From Thunnus maccoyii (Eukaryota; Chordata; Actinopteri; Scombriformes; Scombridae), in NCBI RefSeq assembly GCF_910596095.1, contig NC_056552.1, forward strand, positions 9,157,111 through 9,221,110: a DNA stretch of 64,000 nucleotides, given 5' to 3'. This document shows, one piece after another, positions 1 to 10,890 of the stretch. Numbering within the stretch: the stretch's first letter is position 1; each line of letters begins with the position of its first letter. The notes beneath the pieces are model-generated. The model made no database searches. It was not told the DNA's origin and saw only the letters and a list, made by a program, of their open reading frames with translations. The position numbers and the translations under genes are program-made.

Positions 1-1588
1 TCATGGTGAACTAGGAGGACAGGATCAAGGATCAGGCGACCAAATTACAACAAAAATTAAGACCTGCGAGTAATTTTTTTTTAAACTTGTTTGCACAAGT
101 CAGTTACTCATATTACTCAGTTACTCATATTACTTAGTTTGTGCACACAAATTATTAATTAATAAAAATTTGTTCTGTTCATTTCAGCATTCATGTGCTG
201 AATTTACTCATTCCAGACCACAAATGAGTATTTCATAAAACTGACAATACTGTTTGAAGTTACAGTATGTGTGCAGAAATTAACAGTGGTCAAATTAAGT
301 AATTTAAAAGCTTGAATTAAAGCTGCAGTATGGGACATTTGTCTCCCCCTTCTGGCAATGAGAGTAATTACAAAAACACTGTCGACATGCGCTTATGTCA
401 TAAGCTCTGCCGCTGTCTACTCCGTCGCTACTGTTGTGGCTGTAAAACAGTGGATAAACTGCTTTGAGCGTCACACAACCCCCGTGAAATGACTCGTTTT
501 GCCATCAGAATTTGATCCAATCGATTCGATAACTTTTGGAAAGTCTAGAGGAGCCGCACAATTAAATAATTTGATCCCCATTCAAGTTAGCAGAGAGCTA
601 ACCGGAAGTGAGTAAGTAAGTAAGTCTTGAATTAAGTGACTCTACAGCTCACATTAAGTCATTTGAGGACAAAAATTAGTTGATTATATTTTTATAATGT
701 TATGTTCAGTTAGTTTGAGAGCACAAATCATCGAATTAAGCAATTTGAGAGTAAAGCTCGATCAATACTGATTGAATACTGATTATTTAAAGTTGGTGAG
801 ACACCGTCTCTACTTTAACTCAAACATTTTGAGGTTTGTGTATTACAACTTCTTGTTACTTATTGTTCAACATATAGCCTGTACCATTATATTTGTAATA
901 AACCAATATTGGCTGATATATACGCCCAACAGATTTATCGATCCCTATTCTCCCATAACACACCCTTAACAGTCCCTTTCTTTTCTTTCATTTAGTCCAT
1001 TTGGAGGTTTATTATCATTACCTTTCTTATTATTACTGTATCATTATGATTAGAGTTACTATTATGAGTCACTCTCAGTACTGTTCTGTTTTTTTTCTTT
1101 GTATTCTTTGCATTCGTACCCTCAATGTCTGTAAACTCTGTTTTTTGTTATGGTTAACTACCTGTCAAAATCAAGAAAATAGCACCCAGAGATTTCCTCT
1201 TTGTTTCACCCTGAGACCTGTCAGGATTTTATAAATAGGTGACAAATTGAAAGTGTAAAAATTAAAGTGTCTTAGCCAGGTGTTGGGCCACGCTGAGCAT
1301 CTAGCTCTAATGTTTCTCAGCATAGATTGTCACAGCATTGAGAGATAAACACCATTCTTCCAAAAGATATTTCCTAATTTTGTGTTTTGTTGATGGTGGT
1401 GGAGAGCGTTGTCTGACACATCGCTCCTAAATCTCCTATTTGTTTACTGTGACGTCTGTCTCATCTCATTCCCATCAAACCATTCAGTGAGCCTTCATGC
1501 CCTGTATGGAGGCATTTGCATTCATTACGTTTCTCTCTCTCGTTTATTCTGGTTTTTCCTTTGATTTGTCCCCATCTGTCTTGCGTAC
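1..1588. other. Non-coding sequence left of the receptor exons
   Basis: AT-rich DNA in which I see no exon on either strand. It should be intron of the minus-strand Cys-loop receptor gene, because that gene's transmembrane exons have not yet appeared and must lie beyond the left edge. I looked for a TM1-TM3 exon on the minus strand and did not find one. One interspersed repeat at about 318-605 is described separately. The small reading frames here are AT-rich chance frames. Confidence 0.6.
318..605. repeat. Interspersed repeat, copy shared with 60725-60868
   Basis: The part at about 470-600 closely matches 60725-60868, in the same order and orientation: both contain GCGAAATGACTC- or GTGAAATGACTC-like text, then TCAGAATTTGAT, AAGTCTAGA and CCCCATTCAAGTTAGC. 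The start (TTAAAGCTGCAGTATGGGAC) is mirrored by the reverse complement at about 3935-3956, which suggests inverted termini of a non-autonomous DNA element. Family name unknown. Confidence 0.6.
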
Positions 1589-4500
1589 TGTGTATATGAG
1601 CTGTTCCCACGGTTTGTTGTCAAAGGTGAAATTGTAGCTGGCGACAGATAGTTGGAGGAACTCCCACTCTCCTTGAGTCTTCATCATCTCTCGGGAAAAT
1701 TGCGTGGCCCGAGACGAGTTGGAGAAAGGGATGAGGCGAATTTCATCAACTGTGGACAGAAGAGAGGGAGGTATAAAAACATGTTCAACAACTCTGATCT
1801 TCAGTATGGACAGTCAGAGACAACACACACTCCATGCCTCACCACAGTGTATGGCAGAGCCGATGGAGATGTTGCATTTCTGCGTGTCGAAGGGGAACTT
1901 GTGGACGTCCATCTTGCAGGTGCTGACTACCTTCATGTCCTCTTCAGAGGTGATCGTCCCATCGTAGGACACGTACATGTAGGGATTCTGAGGTGAGTCG
2001 TCTTTCTGTATCCTGAGACAACAAACACACACACACAAACTCTTTTCACGGCCTGTTTGTAAATCATTTAACACACGCCGTGTTTCACATTAATCAACCA
2101 CTGAATCGATTCATGACGGAGCTCCTCCGCTCACCACTGCAGGATAATGTTTGCATATTATTACTCTAATAATAGTGTAGAAACAGTTGAGTGTACTTTA
2201 ATAAAAGCAAGCATATGTAGAAGTCATTTACCTTCTAATCAAACACAGGATGTGTGGCATGAGCAAATATCAGGCTATTAGATAATGTTCTTCGTCTATA
2301 CAGTGCACACATACAGCAAACTTTCTCTTCCCTTAATTTCAAATTTCAATTTAATTTCCTTTTTTCGTTTGTTTTTTCTTATCTATTATTTTTTTCTTCA
2401 TATTTAACAGAAAAATATAAGAAAGCGAATAAGCATAATTTGTGTTTGTTTTGTTTGTTGTTGTGTATCTTTTAATGGGCTACACTTGATGTGAGTGTGT
2501 GTCTGTGGCTCACATCTCATAGATGAAGAGGTCTGGTTTCCAGAGCATGTCACGAGGAACTGAAATCTGAGTGATTCCACAAAACTGAGCGGGATCCCAC
2601 GAGATGCGCTCATTGTTCCACATCTGCAGGGTTAAGAAAAATCAAGAGACAAGAGTGACAGAAAACAACAGGTGTCAGGAGTCACAGGTGAAAGCACGTC
2701 TACAGACATTCAGATAATGAAAAGGTGAAGCAATTAATATTCACTCAGTCAACTCACCATTGTTACCCAGACAAAAGGAATGAAAGTTTGTGTTTTCTCA
2801 ATCTGTGAATAAACAAACACACGTCAGAGCTAATCAGCTGCATGAAAGATGAACGTTGAGCTAACACAGCAGCAGAAACCTACCACAGCCAGGATGGCGT
2901 AGAGCAGGATGTCCAGCTCTACTGTGGTGGGGTGTGTGTAGTCCAGAACAGGCCGGGTCAGTTTAAACACAGTATTATCTGTAGTCAGGTTCAGGTAGTC
3001 CACAATGTCCTGGTAACTGCACACTCTCTTACAGAGTGCCCCATCTACAGAGAAACAATTATCAGTTCAGTTTTTTCTTAAGACTTCAATTAAAAAATCC
3101 TTTTGTAATATAAACTTTGGTTTTTAACATTATGCAGCCTCTTAGTTTGCGTAATTGAATGTAATCTATTCTACTTTATTTGGATTGCAATGTCTGGATG
3201 CTAATGTTGTTGTTAGTTCAAATGCTACATAATTGTAACTGATAGTAATTTGTGTAATTTAGGCATATTTTGTTATAGATTTTTCCCCCAGTGTATTTTT
3301 GTTAAATTAATTTGATTTATCTTATATTCCCAGATTGAACCTGGTACAAAAACCCTAATAAATTCTAAATATCCTTAAAAAAAATCCAAATTAATTAATT
3401 CAAGAGCACAAGTGAGTCATTCATAAAATTGACAATATTGTTTAAAGTCACTTTCTGTTCATTTGTGTGCCCAACATGTTATTTAAGTGGTCAAATTAAA
3501 CCTGAGAGTAATCACACAAACAGTGTTGACATTATCGCCAAGGACCGGCTGATTGGTTCTGACCCTGATATTCTTACCTCCTCATGCCTAAACCCAACCA
3601 GCGAAGGCAACAAGTACTAGCCAATCAGAGGCAGGGTAGGGCAGGTCTTCACAGAATAGAATAAGGCCCACAGACCCCCTGACACTTTTTGCACTTTTCA
3701 GCACCCTGGCGATGCGAAGCAGTTGGGGCACACCTAGAACAGTCCGCCGCAGTCGACAGTCGCAAACCAGTCATTGCTGGTTGACATAAAACGCATCAGT
3801 AATGGTGCGCCAGTGCGGGTAAGTCGCCACAGACACCAGATTTAAAAACTCCAATATACTGCGAAATACAGAGAGATTTACCTGGCGGTGAAAGGCTTCA
3901 TTGTTTGGCAACGGCTTGACTGTAACGGACGTAAAAAGTCCCGCACTACAGCTTTAAGTGATTTGAAAGCTTTAATGAAGTAATTCGAGAGCAAAAATGT
4001 GTTATTTATAAAAACTGACCATAGTTTTTAATGTTATGTTCTTTTAATTTGTGCTCACAGCTTCAGTAATGCACAAATTAAGTAACTTAAGAGCACAAAT
4101 AATTAACTCCAGGACTTTAATTAAGCAATTAACCCCCAAATTACAATATTGGTATGTGCTTAAACAATGTATGTGTATATATGTATATTTTTTAATTCTT
4201 ATTTTTACTTGATTTTCCTTTTGCAGGTTTACAATAAAAAACAGTCTGCTGTTATATTGTTAGCTGACTAAGGAGAGCTTCTGTATTTCTCTTCCATTTA
4301 AAGTCACTAATTTCACTTCTTTTCCTCCCTTCAATGAAGATCTGTTTAGTATTCTATCAAAAGCAGTAAAAGATTAAAAAGTACAGAGAAACAGGCAAAC
4401 CAAAAGCAAAAGAGAGAAAAAACCACATTAAAACAGACCAAAATGCAAAATCAAACCTATATAGCAATAACATACAACATGTATCATCAGGCCTAACAAC

Positions 4501-5193
4501 CTAAATAAGCAACAAGTAACAATAAGACATTAAATGATATAAAAAAAGGAAATGTTAGATCCTGCTCCTACATATATACAAATCAATACTTGACTAAATC
4601 TCAGGGTTATTACAAAAAACAAATATATTTAATTCATGTACTTCTTCACAGCCTTCAGCTTCAGTGAACCTCTCCCACCTTTGCAAATGTTTTTAACATC
4701 ATTATTTCTATTCACAATACATCCTTCAAGGACAAAGTTGTTTTATAACATTATAAATTGATTGATCCTCAAGGAATCCACCGGAGCAGCTTTAAAAATA
4801 AATCTTTTTCTTTCCCAAATAATCACAATCACATCACATCATCAATATAATATAACTGTTTGTCTCTGTGACTCTCTATAACTGTAATTTAGTATTTTGT
4901 ATTTTTGGTTCAAGATTTTCAATGTCTGCTTAAAATATGATGTGAAATAGCACTGTGAGAACACTCCTCATCCTCAAACAGTTCATCAATCAGATAAAAA
5001 CAGCAGTAATATGATGGAAAAACAAGATTAAAGCAGCCAAAGGTATCATTAATACTTTGCTGTCTCTGGGCTCTGAAAGACAAATTAGCCACATGATAGA
5101 AAATCAAACAATGAGAAACTTTTCCTTCTTTCAGACATGTAAACAAGTCTTACCTGTGAGGAAGAGCAGGAGGATGAAAGCGACACGCATCAT
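1589..5193 (-). CDS. Cys-loop ligand-gated ion channel, 5-HT3-like or ZACN-like (5' part, truncated by window edge)
   Basis: Subunit of a pentameric plasma-membrane ligand-gated channel. Six exons in transcript order: 5193-5154 (signal peptide MMRVAFILLLFLT), 3044-2884, 2802-2758, 2623-2514, 2012-1843, 1749-1589. All joins have AG/GT sites and keep frame, giving 229 codons. Internal exon lengths of 45, 110 and 170 bp are the classic Cys-loop receptor pattern. Visible features are the loop D and loop A region (WNNERISWDP, then LWKPDLFIYEM), the Cys-loop CKMDVHKFPFDTQKC with 13 residues between cysteines and the FPFD core, and GEWEFLQLS before loop C. The serotonin-binding tryptophan expected in loop B after the Cys-loop is absent (SIGSAIHC). 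The four membrane segments are missing because the gene continues past the left edge. Proximity to rnf157 matches human ZACN, but the sequence reads more like the fish 5-HT3-like group, so the exact orthologue is open. Confidence 0.86.
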
Positions 5194-5954
5194 AACTACA
5201 CTTGTGCTTTTGTGTGTGTTTGTGTGTTAGAGAAGCTGCTGTGAGACCCGAGACAGGCACTGTGATGCTGCCCTGTGACCTGAGCTGAGGAGGGCTGGGC
5301 AGAATGAATGACCAGAGCGTTTCTCTCTATTTCATCTCACTGCCTGAAATGAAAAACCCCTCCCACAGTGGAAAACGTAGATTGAGGTGTAATTGGGTAA
5401 CAGAGGAAGGGGAGATACATATCAGGCTTTGGAGGCAGGTGAGAGTGAAGATGATTGGTTTAAAGGCTGAGTAACAAATAATACAACTAAAGGAAAGGCA
5501 GGTGGAGAGGATTTATCTGTCTGAAAGGAGAGATAATGTGAATTTACAGCTTTCTCACAACTTATTTGACACCGGTGAAAAAAAGCAAAGCAGAGCGGGG
5601 TGTTAGTCTGTACACATGAGCGCATAGTTACAAAACAGACCTTTACTGTAACACATGCAGAGCAGCGCAAGACTACTGAGGAGGAAAAATTCAATTAGAG
5701 CGGAACTTGATCACCAAAACGACGTGGTAATGACATTATACACACTGTACCCATTTAAACCCACTCACTCTCATTTCAGCCCACTCATCCGCTGCCAGTC
5801 TCACAGCTGAGCATTAAAGCTGATTTATTATTAATGTTAAAAGTACTTTTGTGCATTAAGTGACCTAAATTTTTTAATTCATATAATGGTTTTCTGTTTT
5901 AATGGACTTGCTGTACTTACACTGGAGTTTATGAGCAATCAGGGGTTAGATTTG

Positions 5955-6088
5955 AGCTGCAACTAACAGTTATTTTTCGTCACTGATTAGTTGTGCGATT
6001 ATTTTTCAGTTTAGTTAATTGTTTGGTCTATAAAATGTCAGCAATAGTGAAAAATGTCCTCAAAATGTCTTCAAATTGCAACAATAAT
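5955..6088. mobile_element. Truncated copy of the GCTGCAACTAAC MITE-like family
   Basis: Starts GAGCTGCAACTAACAGTTAT and continues through the TTGTTTGGTCTATAAAATGTCAG and AATGTCCTCAAAATGTCTTC core shared with the copies at 20735, 31196, 37523, 38566 and 39199. The second half is missing. Confidence 0.7.
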
Positions 6089-6130
6089 CTGTTACTATTA
6101 TTGTTGTTGCTGTGCATCTCTGTGTGTGTC

Positions 6131-6360
6131 TCTCTCTCTCTCAACCCAACCGGTCGAGGCAGATGGCCGCCCACCTAGATCCTGGTTCTGCTCGAGGTTT
6201 CTTCCCATTAAAGGATAGTTTTTCCTTGCCACTGTTGCCAAGTGCTTGCTCATGGGGGGAATGTTGGGTCTCTGTAAATTTAAGAGTACGGCCTTGACCT
6301 GCTCTATGTGAAAAGTGTCATGAAATGTCTGTTGTGATTCGGCGCAATATAAATAAAATA
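6131..6360 (+). mobile_element. L2-type LINE 3' end fragment
   Basis: Contains CTCAACCCAACCGGTCGAGG, GTTTCTTCC, AGTGCTTGCTCATGGGGG, GACCTGCTCTATGTGAAAAG and ends in ATATAAATAAAAT. The same ordered text recurs at 50856-51068, where the end is the AAATAAAATTGAAT-type tail I know from fish L2/Maui LINEs. No reverse transcriptase is attached. Confidence 0.7.
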
Positions 6361-6415
6361 TTGCAAAAAAAACTGAAACCTACAAATATGGGCTTGTCTG
6401 GTCACCACACTTCAC

Positions 6416-6978
6416 TTAAAGGTGTACTATGCAGGATTTGTCTGTTGGGCCCTCCTCCCCAGTTCAACAAGTGAGAGAGAGAGCTGTGAATGAATGAGTG
6501 AGAGAAAAGTACAGAAGAGAGCAAGTGGCGCTGGCGAGAACAAAACCATCAATAATATAAATACAAATGTAAACAAAAATAATATAAACGTTCTAAAGCA
6601 CAAATAAACATGCCCACAACCCTGCGAGACGGTGCCGCGTTGCCGGATTTTGTGTGAACGCAGAGCTTCATCCTGTCCGCTGTGGCCTCTCTGATCTGCG
6701 TGTGTGTAGCTCAGCCCCGCCCTCGGACAAGCAGACACACAGACCTGCTGCTCTTTTACACCCTGCGTGCTGTTATTGGCTGGGAGCTACACACCCACTG
6801 CCCAGAAGCGTCTCGAACACAGCAAAATAGAAAAAGAAAATACAGGCAGAAGGCAGAGTTTCCGCAGATAAATACACCACCACATTTCTAGTGGGTCATA
6901 AGTGATGATTGAGAGGGATTACTTTTGTATGAGTCTATACATTGTTATTTAGGAAAATCCTACATGGTATACCTTTAA
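6416..6978. mobile_element. MITE with terminal inverted repeats
   Basis: The left end TTAAAGGTGTACTATGCAGG is mirrored at the right end: the reverse complement of the last bases reads TTAAAGGTATACCATGTAGG, with three mismatches in 20. The element is about 560 bp with no coding capacity beyond chance frames. The flanking TTAA suggests a TTAA or TA target, but I cannot assign a superfamily. Confidence 0.7.
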
Positions 6979-7004
6979 ATCTGCATTAACTGGTTTATTG
7001 GCCA

Positions 7005-7520
7005 TGCTTGAGCAGCAGAAACAACACAACATATCATCAACTTTTAAGTTGATATGTTGAACTTGTAAGCAAACAGTTGCTTATTTCCACATCCAGAAGT
7101 TATGGGGCAACATTATCATTAATTCAGAGTCGTGTTTCTGCCCACCAGGTGAATTTAAGTCCAATATTCATCACTCTCTGTTTTTGTTCTACCAACTCCT
7201 GAGGGAAATATCTGGCTCTTTAGCCGCTAAATGCTTCACTATGTTTGCCAGCTAATCGCTAACTTTGTTTGCAGTTTGGTGCTGAGCAGATAGTGTACAG
7301 TGGGTTTTTAGGGCTTTTTCTCTCAAAACAGCTGCCTGCTGCGACTGAAAACGACGCTATGAGCGCAGTAAGAGTGAACCAAAACAGTAAAGTTGCGGCT
7401 GGACAGCTAAACAACGAGCTGAAACTTGCTATAAAGCTCCATAAAGCAGAGGGGAGCTGCAGAGTAGCTGATAATTCTCTGTAGATTCATCACAAGTGAC
7501 ACCTCTGACATTACACAGTA
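7005..7520 (+). repeat. Interspersed repeat family with ACAGTGGGTTTTTAGGG core, copy 1
   Basis: Contains CATTAATTCAGAGTCGTGTTTCTG, CCAGCTAATCGCTAACTTTG, AACAGCTGCCTGCTGCGACT and a late block with GGGGAGCTGCAGAGTAGCTG and GACATTACACAGTA. The same ordered blocks recur, degraded, at 8115-8412, 51068-51265 and 53860-54185, and inverted at about 49845-50330. Small frames inside (for example 7269-7484) are not credible genes. Confidence 0.55.
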
Positions 7521-7639
7521 TTTGATACATTGTTATTATAAAAATATAGATTGTAAGTAAGTACTTTAAGTATACTATAACTACTCCAAATTCAAGGTGG
7601 GCACCCAAGATTAGTGTCAACAACTCTGACCAAATGTGA

Positions 7640-7935
7640 AATTTGGTCACAATCTCCCCTTCTGTAGCTGACGTTTGACCTTTTGGATATAAAATATTGT
7701 CACTTCATCATTTTATCCTATTTATACATTTGTGTGAAACTCTGTCATAATTAACCTTTGAATTCTTGAGTTACCGCCAAAAATGTCTTTTGTGAGGTCA
7801 CAGTACGCTTTGACCTTTGACCTTTTGATTCCCTCAAGGCGTTGAAATATCATGTTCACAAGAATGGGGCGGACAGACAACCCAAAAATATAAAGCCTCG
7901 GACCACGGCAGTCACCAGCCTGGAGGCATAAAAAG
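7640..7935 (+). repeat. Fish interspersed repeat carrying a DR1 motif, copy 1
   Basis: Shares with 52338-52650 the ordered text TTCTTGAGTTA, GCCAAAAATGT, TTGACCTTTGACCTTT, TTCCCTCAAGGCGTT and CATGTTCAC-AGAATGGG. It ends in the ACAACCCAAAAATATAAAGCCTC block that I know as a common fish repeat end. The perfect DR1 half-site pair lies at 7811-7823. Confidence 0.65.
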
Positions 7936-8114
7936 TGAACTTTTATTGATGCGTGTATGTTACAAGCAAACCTACTTATTACCTTGAACTGGAACAAACA
8001 GCAAAGCCGAACACTGGAAACAAAATAAACAAATAAACAAACAAACAAAATAATTTCCAGACTGAGAGGCAAACTGAGTGTCTATAAAATTTGGACACCA
8101 TTTATCTAAGATAA

Positions 8115-8412
8115 AGTGATCTTCTCAGGCATGTTGCGGCGTACTTAGACACCCAGCAGACACAGAGCGATGTTAGCATTCATTTGAAGTCAGGTTTCTG
8201 GTCACCTGATGAATTTAAGTCAAACGTTTACTCTCGTTTTATCTGTTTCTCTCAACTCTCTGATGTCTTGCTGTCTTCTTCAGCTAGCAGTGAAGTTATG
8301 GGCCATAAAATGCTCTTGTAAATCTGAGGGGAACTGCAGAGGGTTCATTAATACAAGTGACATTTTCCATATTACACACTGTCAATTGATCGATTGTTAA
8401 CATAAATATATT
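8115..8412 (+). repeat. Interspersed repeat family copy, second of the 7005 family
   Basis: Carries CAGGTTTCTGGTCACCTGATGAATTTAAGTC, which resembles 7129-7160, and GAGGGGAACTGCAGAGGGTTCATTAATACAAGTGAC, which resembles the 3' block of the copy at 7005-7520. No coding potential. Confidence 0.5.
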
Positions 8413-9850
8413 GATAAGTGCAGCTTTAAATTAAAATATAATGGGTTTTTTTTTCAGTTTTGCTTAGCTTTGTTTAGTGTTTTTCTTTTTTGGGTTTATT
8501 TCTTGGCTTTGTTTCACTTTCTTTCTTTTTGAATTAAAATTTTATAGCGAGAAATAAACATCAGGGAGAAAATTAAGAAAATGGAAAGTAAGAGGCTTGT
8601 CAGATTTTGCTGCTTGTATGCTGATTGAAGATATGTGGTGGAAAATGGCATATATACTGTATAATCAAACATTTTAACAGAATGTGGGAAGGGTGCTGAT
8701 TTCCAGCCCTGAGAAGTTATTTTTACTGATAACAAAAAATTATAAACTAAGCTCTCTGATGGGAAAACGCTGCATACCAGAGTTTAAAAAAAGATTATTT
8801 AATGCTGTGAGGAAAGTTTCAGACAAGTTGACCATGTTAGGAAACCAAAAACATGACCCTGCTGTGATTTATGAATGCCCCTTCTGTTTAAATCAACAGC
8901 AAATCACTCAGAGTCAAACCCGACAGGTTAGTTGCAAAAACTTTATTGTCCGTTTGATGTTTTCTTTGACATTTTCGCTCATAATTCTAGAAAAGTGGGG
9001 TCTTACGGATTCAGGACCCATTCCTTTGATATCATACTGCAACCGGGTGCCAGAGAACAGCTTCATCTACACATTCGGACTGTGATCACATGACTGTATG
9101 CAGCTTGGATATAGTAGTGCATTACTCTTGACCTCAGCAGTTCGGCCAAGGGAATAGGGTGCCAGCAACCGATATATAACACTACAGAAGGATATGGTAC
9201 CACTTCAGGTGTGTGCAGTGATCCATCATCAAGTATTCTACAGGAGGGTGCAGGCTGACCTAGACTAACATGCTTACTCGACTATCGCCTCATGCACCGC
9301 AAAGTGTGTCGTCTAGGAAACAGCTAATAGTGCATTAAATGTTGATATCATCCCTTTTTCAGTTTTATTCGCTATGTGAACGCGCGCATGTGTGTGTGTG
9401 TGTGTGTGTATGTGTGTAAACCTTTAGGAATATTTCACATATTTTTCATCCACATTCTAATAAACAACACAGTGTTTTGCAACAAATTAAAACACAGAAA
9501 CAGAGAACACCAACAACAGGTGAGCTATACATTAAAGTTATACAAAAACCAAAACAACTAAAAAGTTTCACAGACGAGGAGAAAAGGGCTCGTCAGGATG
9601 ATGATAATAATAACGGGGGGGGGGGAGGATATGAGGATGAACAAAATGCCAGCTAAATCACACGTTTAGGTTTTCATATTCACTGTATGTTTTCTCACAA
9701 AAACGTCCCTTTACAACGGTGAAATTAAAATAACAAATAACAATTAAAACAGGTTGAATTAGCTAAATCTGTGACTGTAACAGGCCAGTGCAAACAGTCT
9801 TTGTTTGGACTGCAAAGGAGCGTCTACCTGCAGGAGAAGAAGAGGGCGTC

Positions 9851-9856
9851 TTTATT
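9851..9856 (-). terminator. Candidate polyadenylation signal of rnf157
   Basis: AATAAA on the minus strand about 1.03 kb downstream of the rnf157 stop. Further AATAAA copies on the minus strand at 9364-9369 and 8942-8947 are alternatives, so the 3' UTR length is not settled. Confidence 0.4.
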
Positions 9857-10890
9857 GCTTGGTGGTACTTGTTCATTTCCAGTTGCACTACGATAATACT
9901 GACATGCTAAGATGGAGCTGCAGAAGGAGAGGATGGCATGATGGGTAAAACGGGGGGAGCCAATGTGTGTTTAGGGTTCAAAGTTCATGTTTAATTCCAG
10001 TTTAGGTGATAGCTTAAATGTCCTGTACATTCCCCTTCTTTGAGTTCCACGTTCATCGTCCTACATTCTGTGTTACGTGTCTTTTTGTTTCGTTTTTCAG
10101 TCCGTTCCTGTTTCATTTCGGGCCGCCGTTTCTCGGCTCGTCCTCCCCGCTCCCCCCCCCCCCCCCCCGGCTTCACATTCAGCGGAGGTTGTCGAGTGAA
10201 GGTCGTGGCGGGGAAATGGAGAGGAAAACGTCAGCAGAAGTCGAAAAAAGCTGCATGCGAAAAGTCTGAGACTGGAGCTCCCTGATCCGAAGGAGAGTTC
10301 GGTAAGGTAGTCCGGTGTGAGCTGACTTTTTATATAGTGACCACTCATTCAACATACAGTATATAACAGAGAAGAAGAAGTACATTAGTAATAAATCCGA
10401 TTGCCGATCACAGTAGCCCCTGACTGTTTGGCTGGTAAGAGAGGAGAGGAAAGTAGAGGAGGAGGAGCAGCATGTATTTTTCTAAAGATAGTGTCACAAT
10501 ACAGAGCTCTCATTGGTTAGACCTACAGGTAATAAATAATAACGTAGCAGTAGGCTAATCATTCCCACATCGAGTTAGGTCACAAACAAACAAAAAAGAA
10601 ACTTCTGTGAGATAAAAGTGCACAGATGACAGCGAGGTGATGCCGCTCTGTTCCTCTTCCCTCCTCGTTCTACTCGAGAGGAGTTTCAGCGCCAGCGACG
10701 ACAATCATGTTCAGTCCGGGGGAGATGTTTAGACAGGTGGAGGAGGGGGTTCCCTGTTCAGCGAGTATCAGCGAGTATCAGCGGTATCCAGTGACGCAGC
10801 ACTATGGCAGGGTAAGAAGAGCTGGACGGATACGTTTAAGTTTGTGTGTAAGTGTGTGTGTGTGTGTGTTTGCGATCGTGTGTGAACGTG

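Larger units (their letters stand above)
5194..10890. other. Intergenic region between the receptor gene and the rnf157 stop codon
   Basis: No coding exon seen. The left end should hold the promoter and 5' UTR of the minus-strand receptor; I see no clear TATA box or GC island. The right end (from about 9850, possibly further left) is the probable rnf157 3' UTR. Between them is a series of repeats at 5955-6088, 6131-6360, 6416-6978, 7005-7520, 7640-7935 and 8115-8412. A TG repeat lies at 9389-9417, and C- and G-homopolymer runs at about 10151-10168 and 9616-9626. Confidence 0.6.

Noticed and set aside
1652-1996. 114-residue plus-strand frame
   Set aside because: Antisense to two Cys-loop receptor exons that have proper splice sites on the minus strand.
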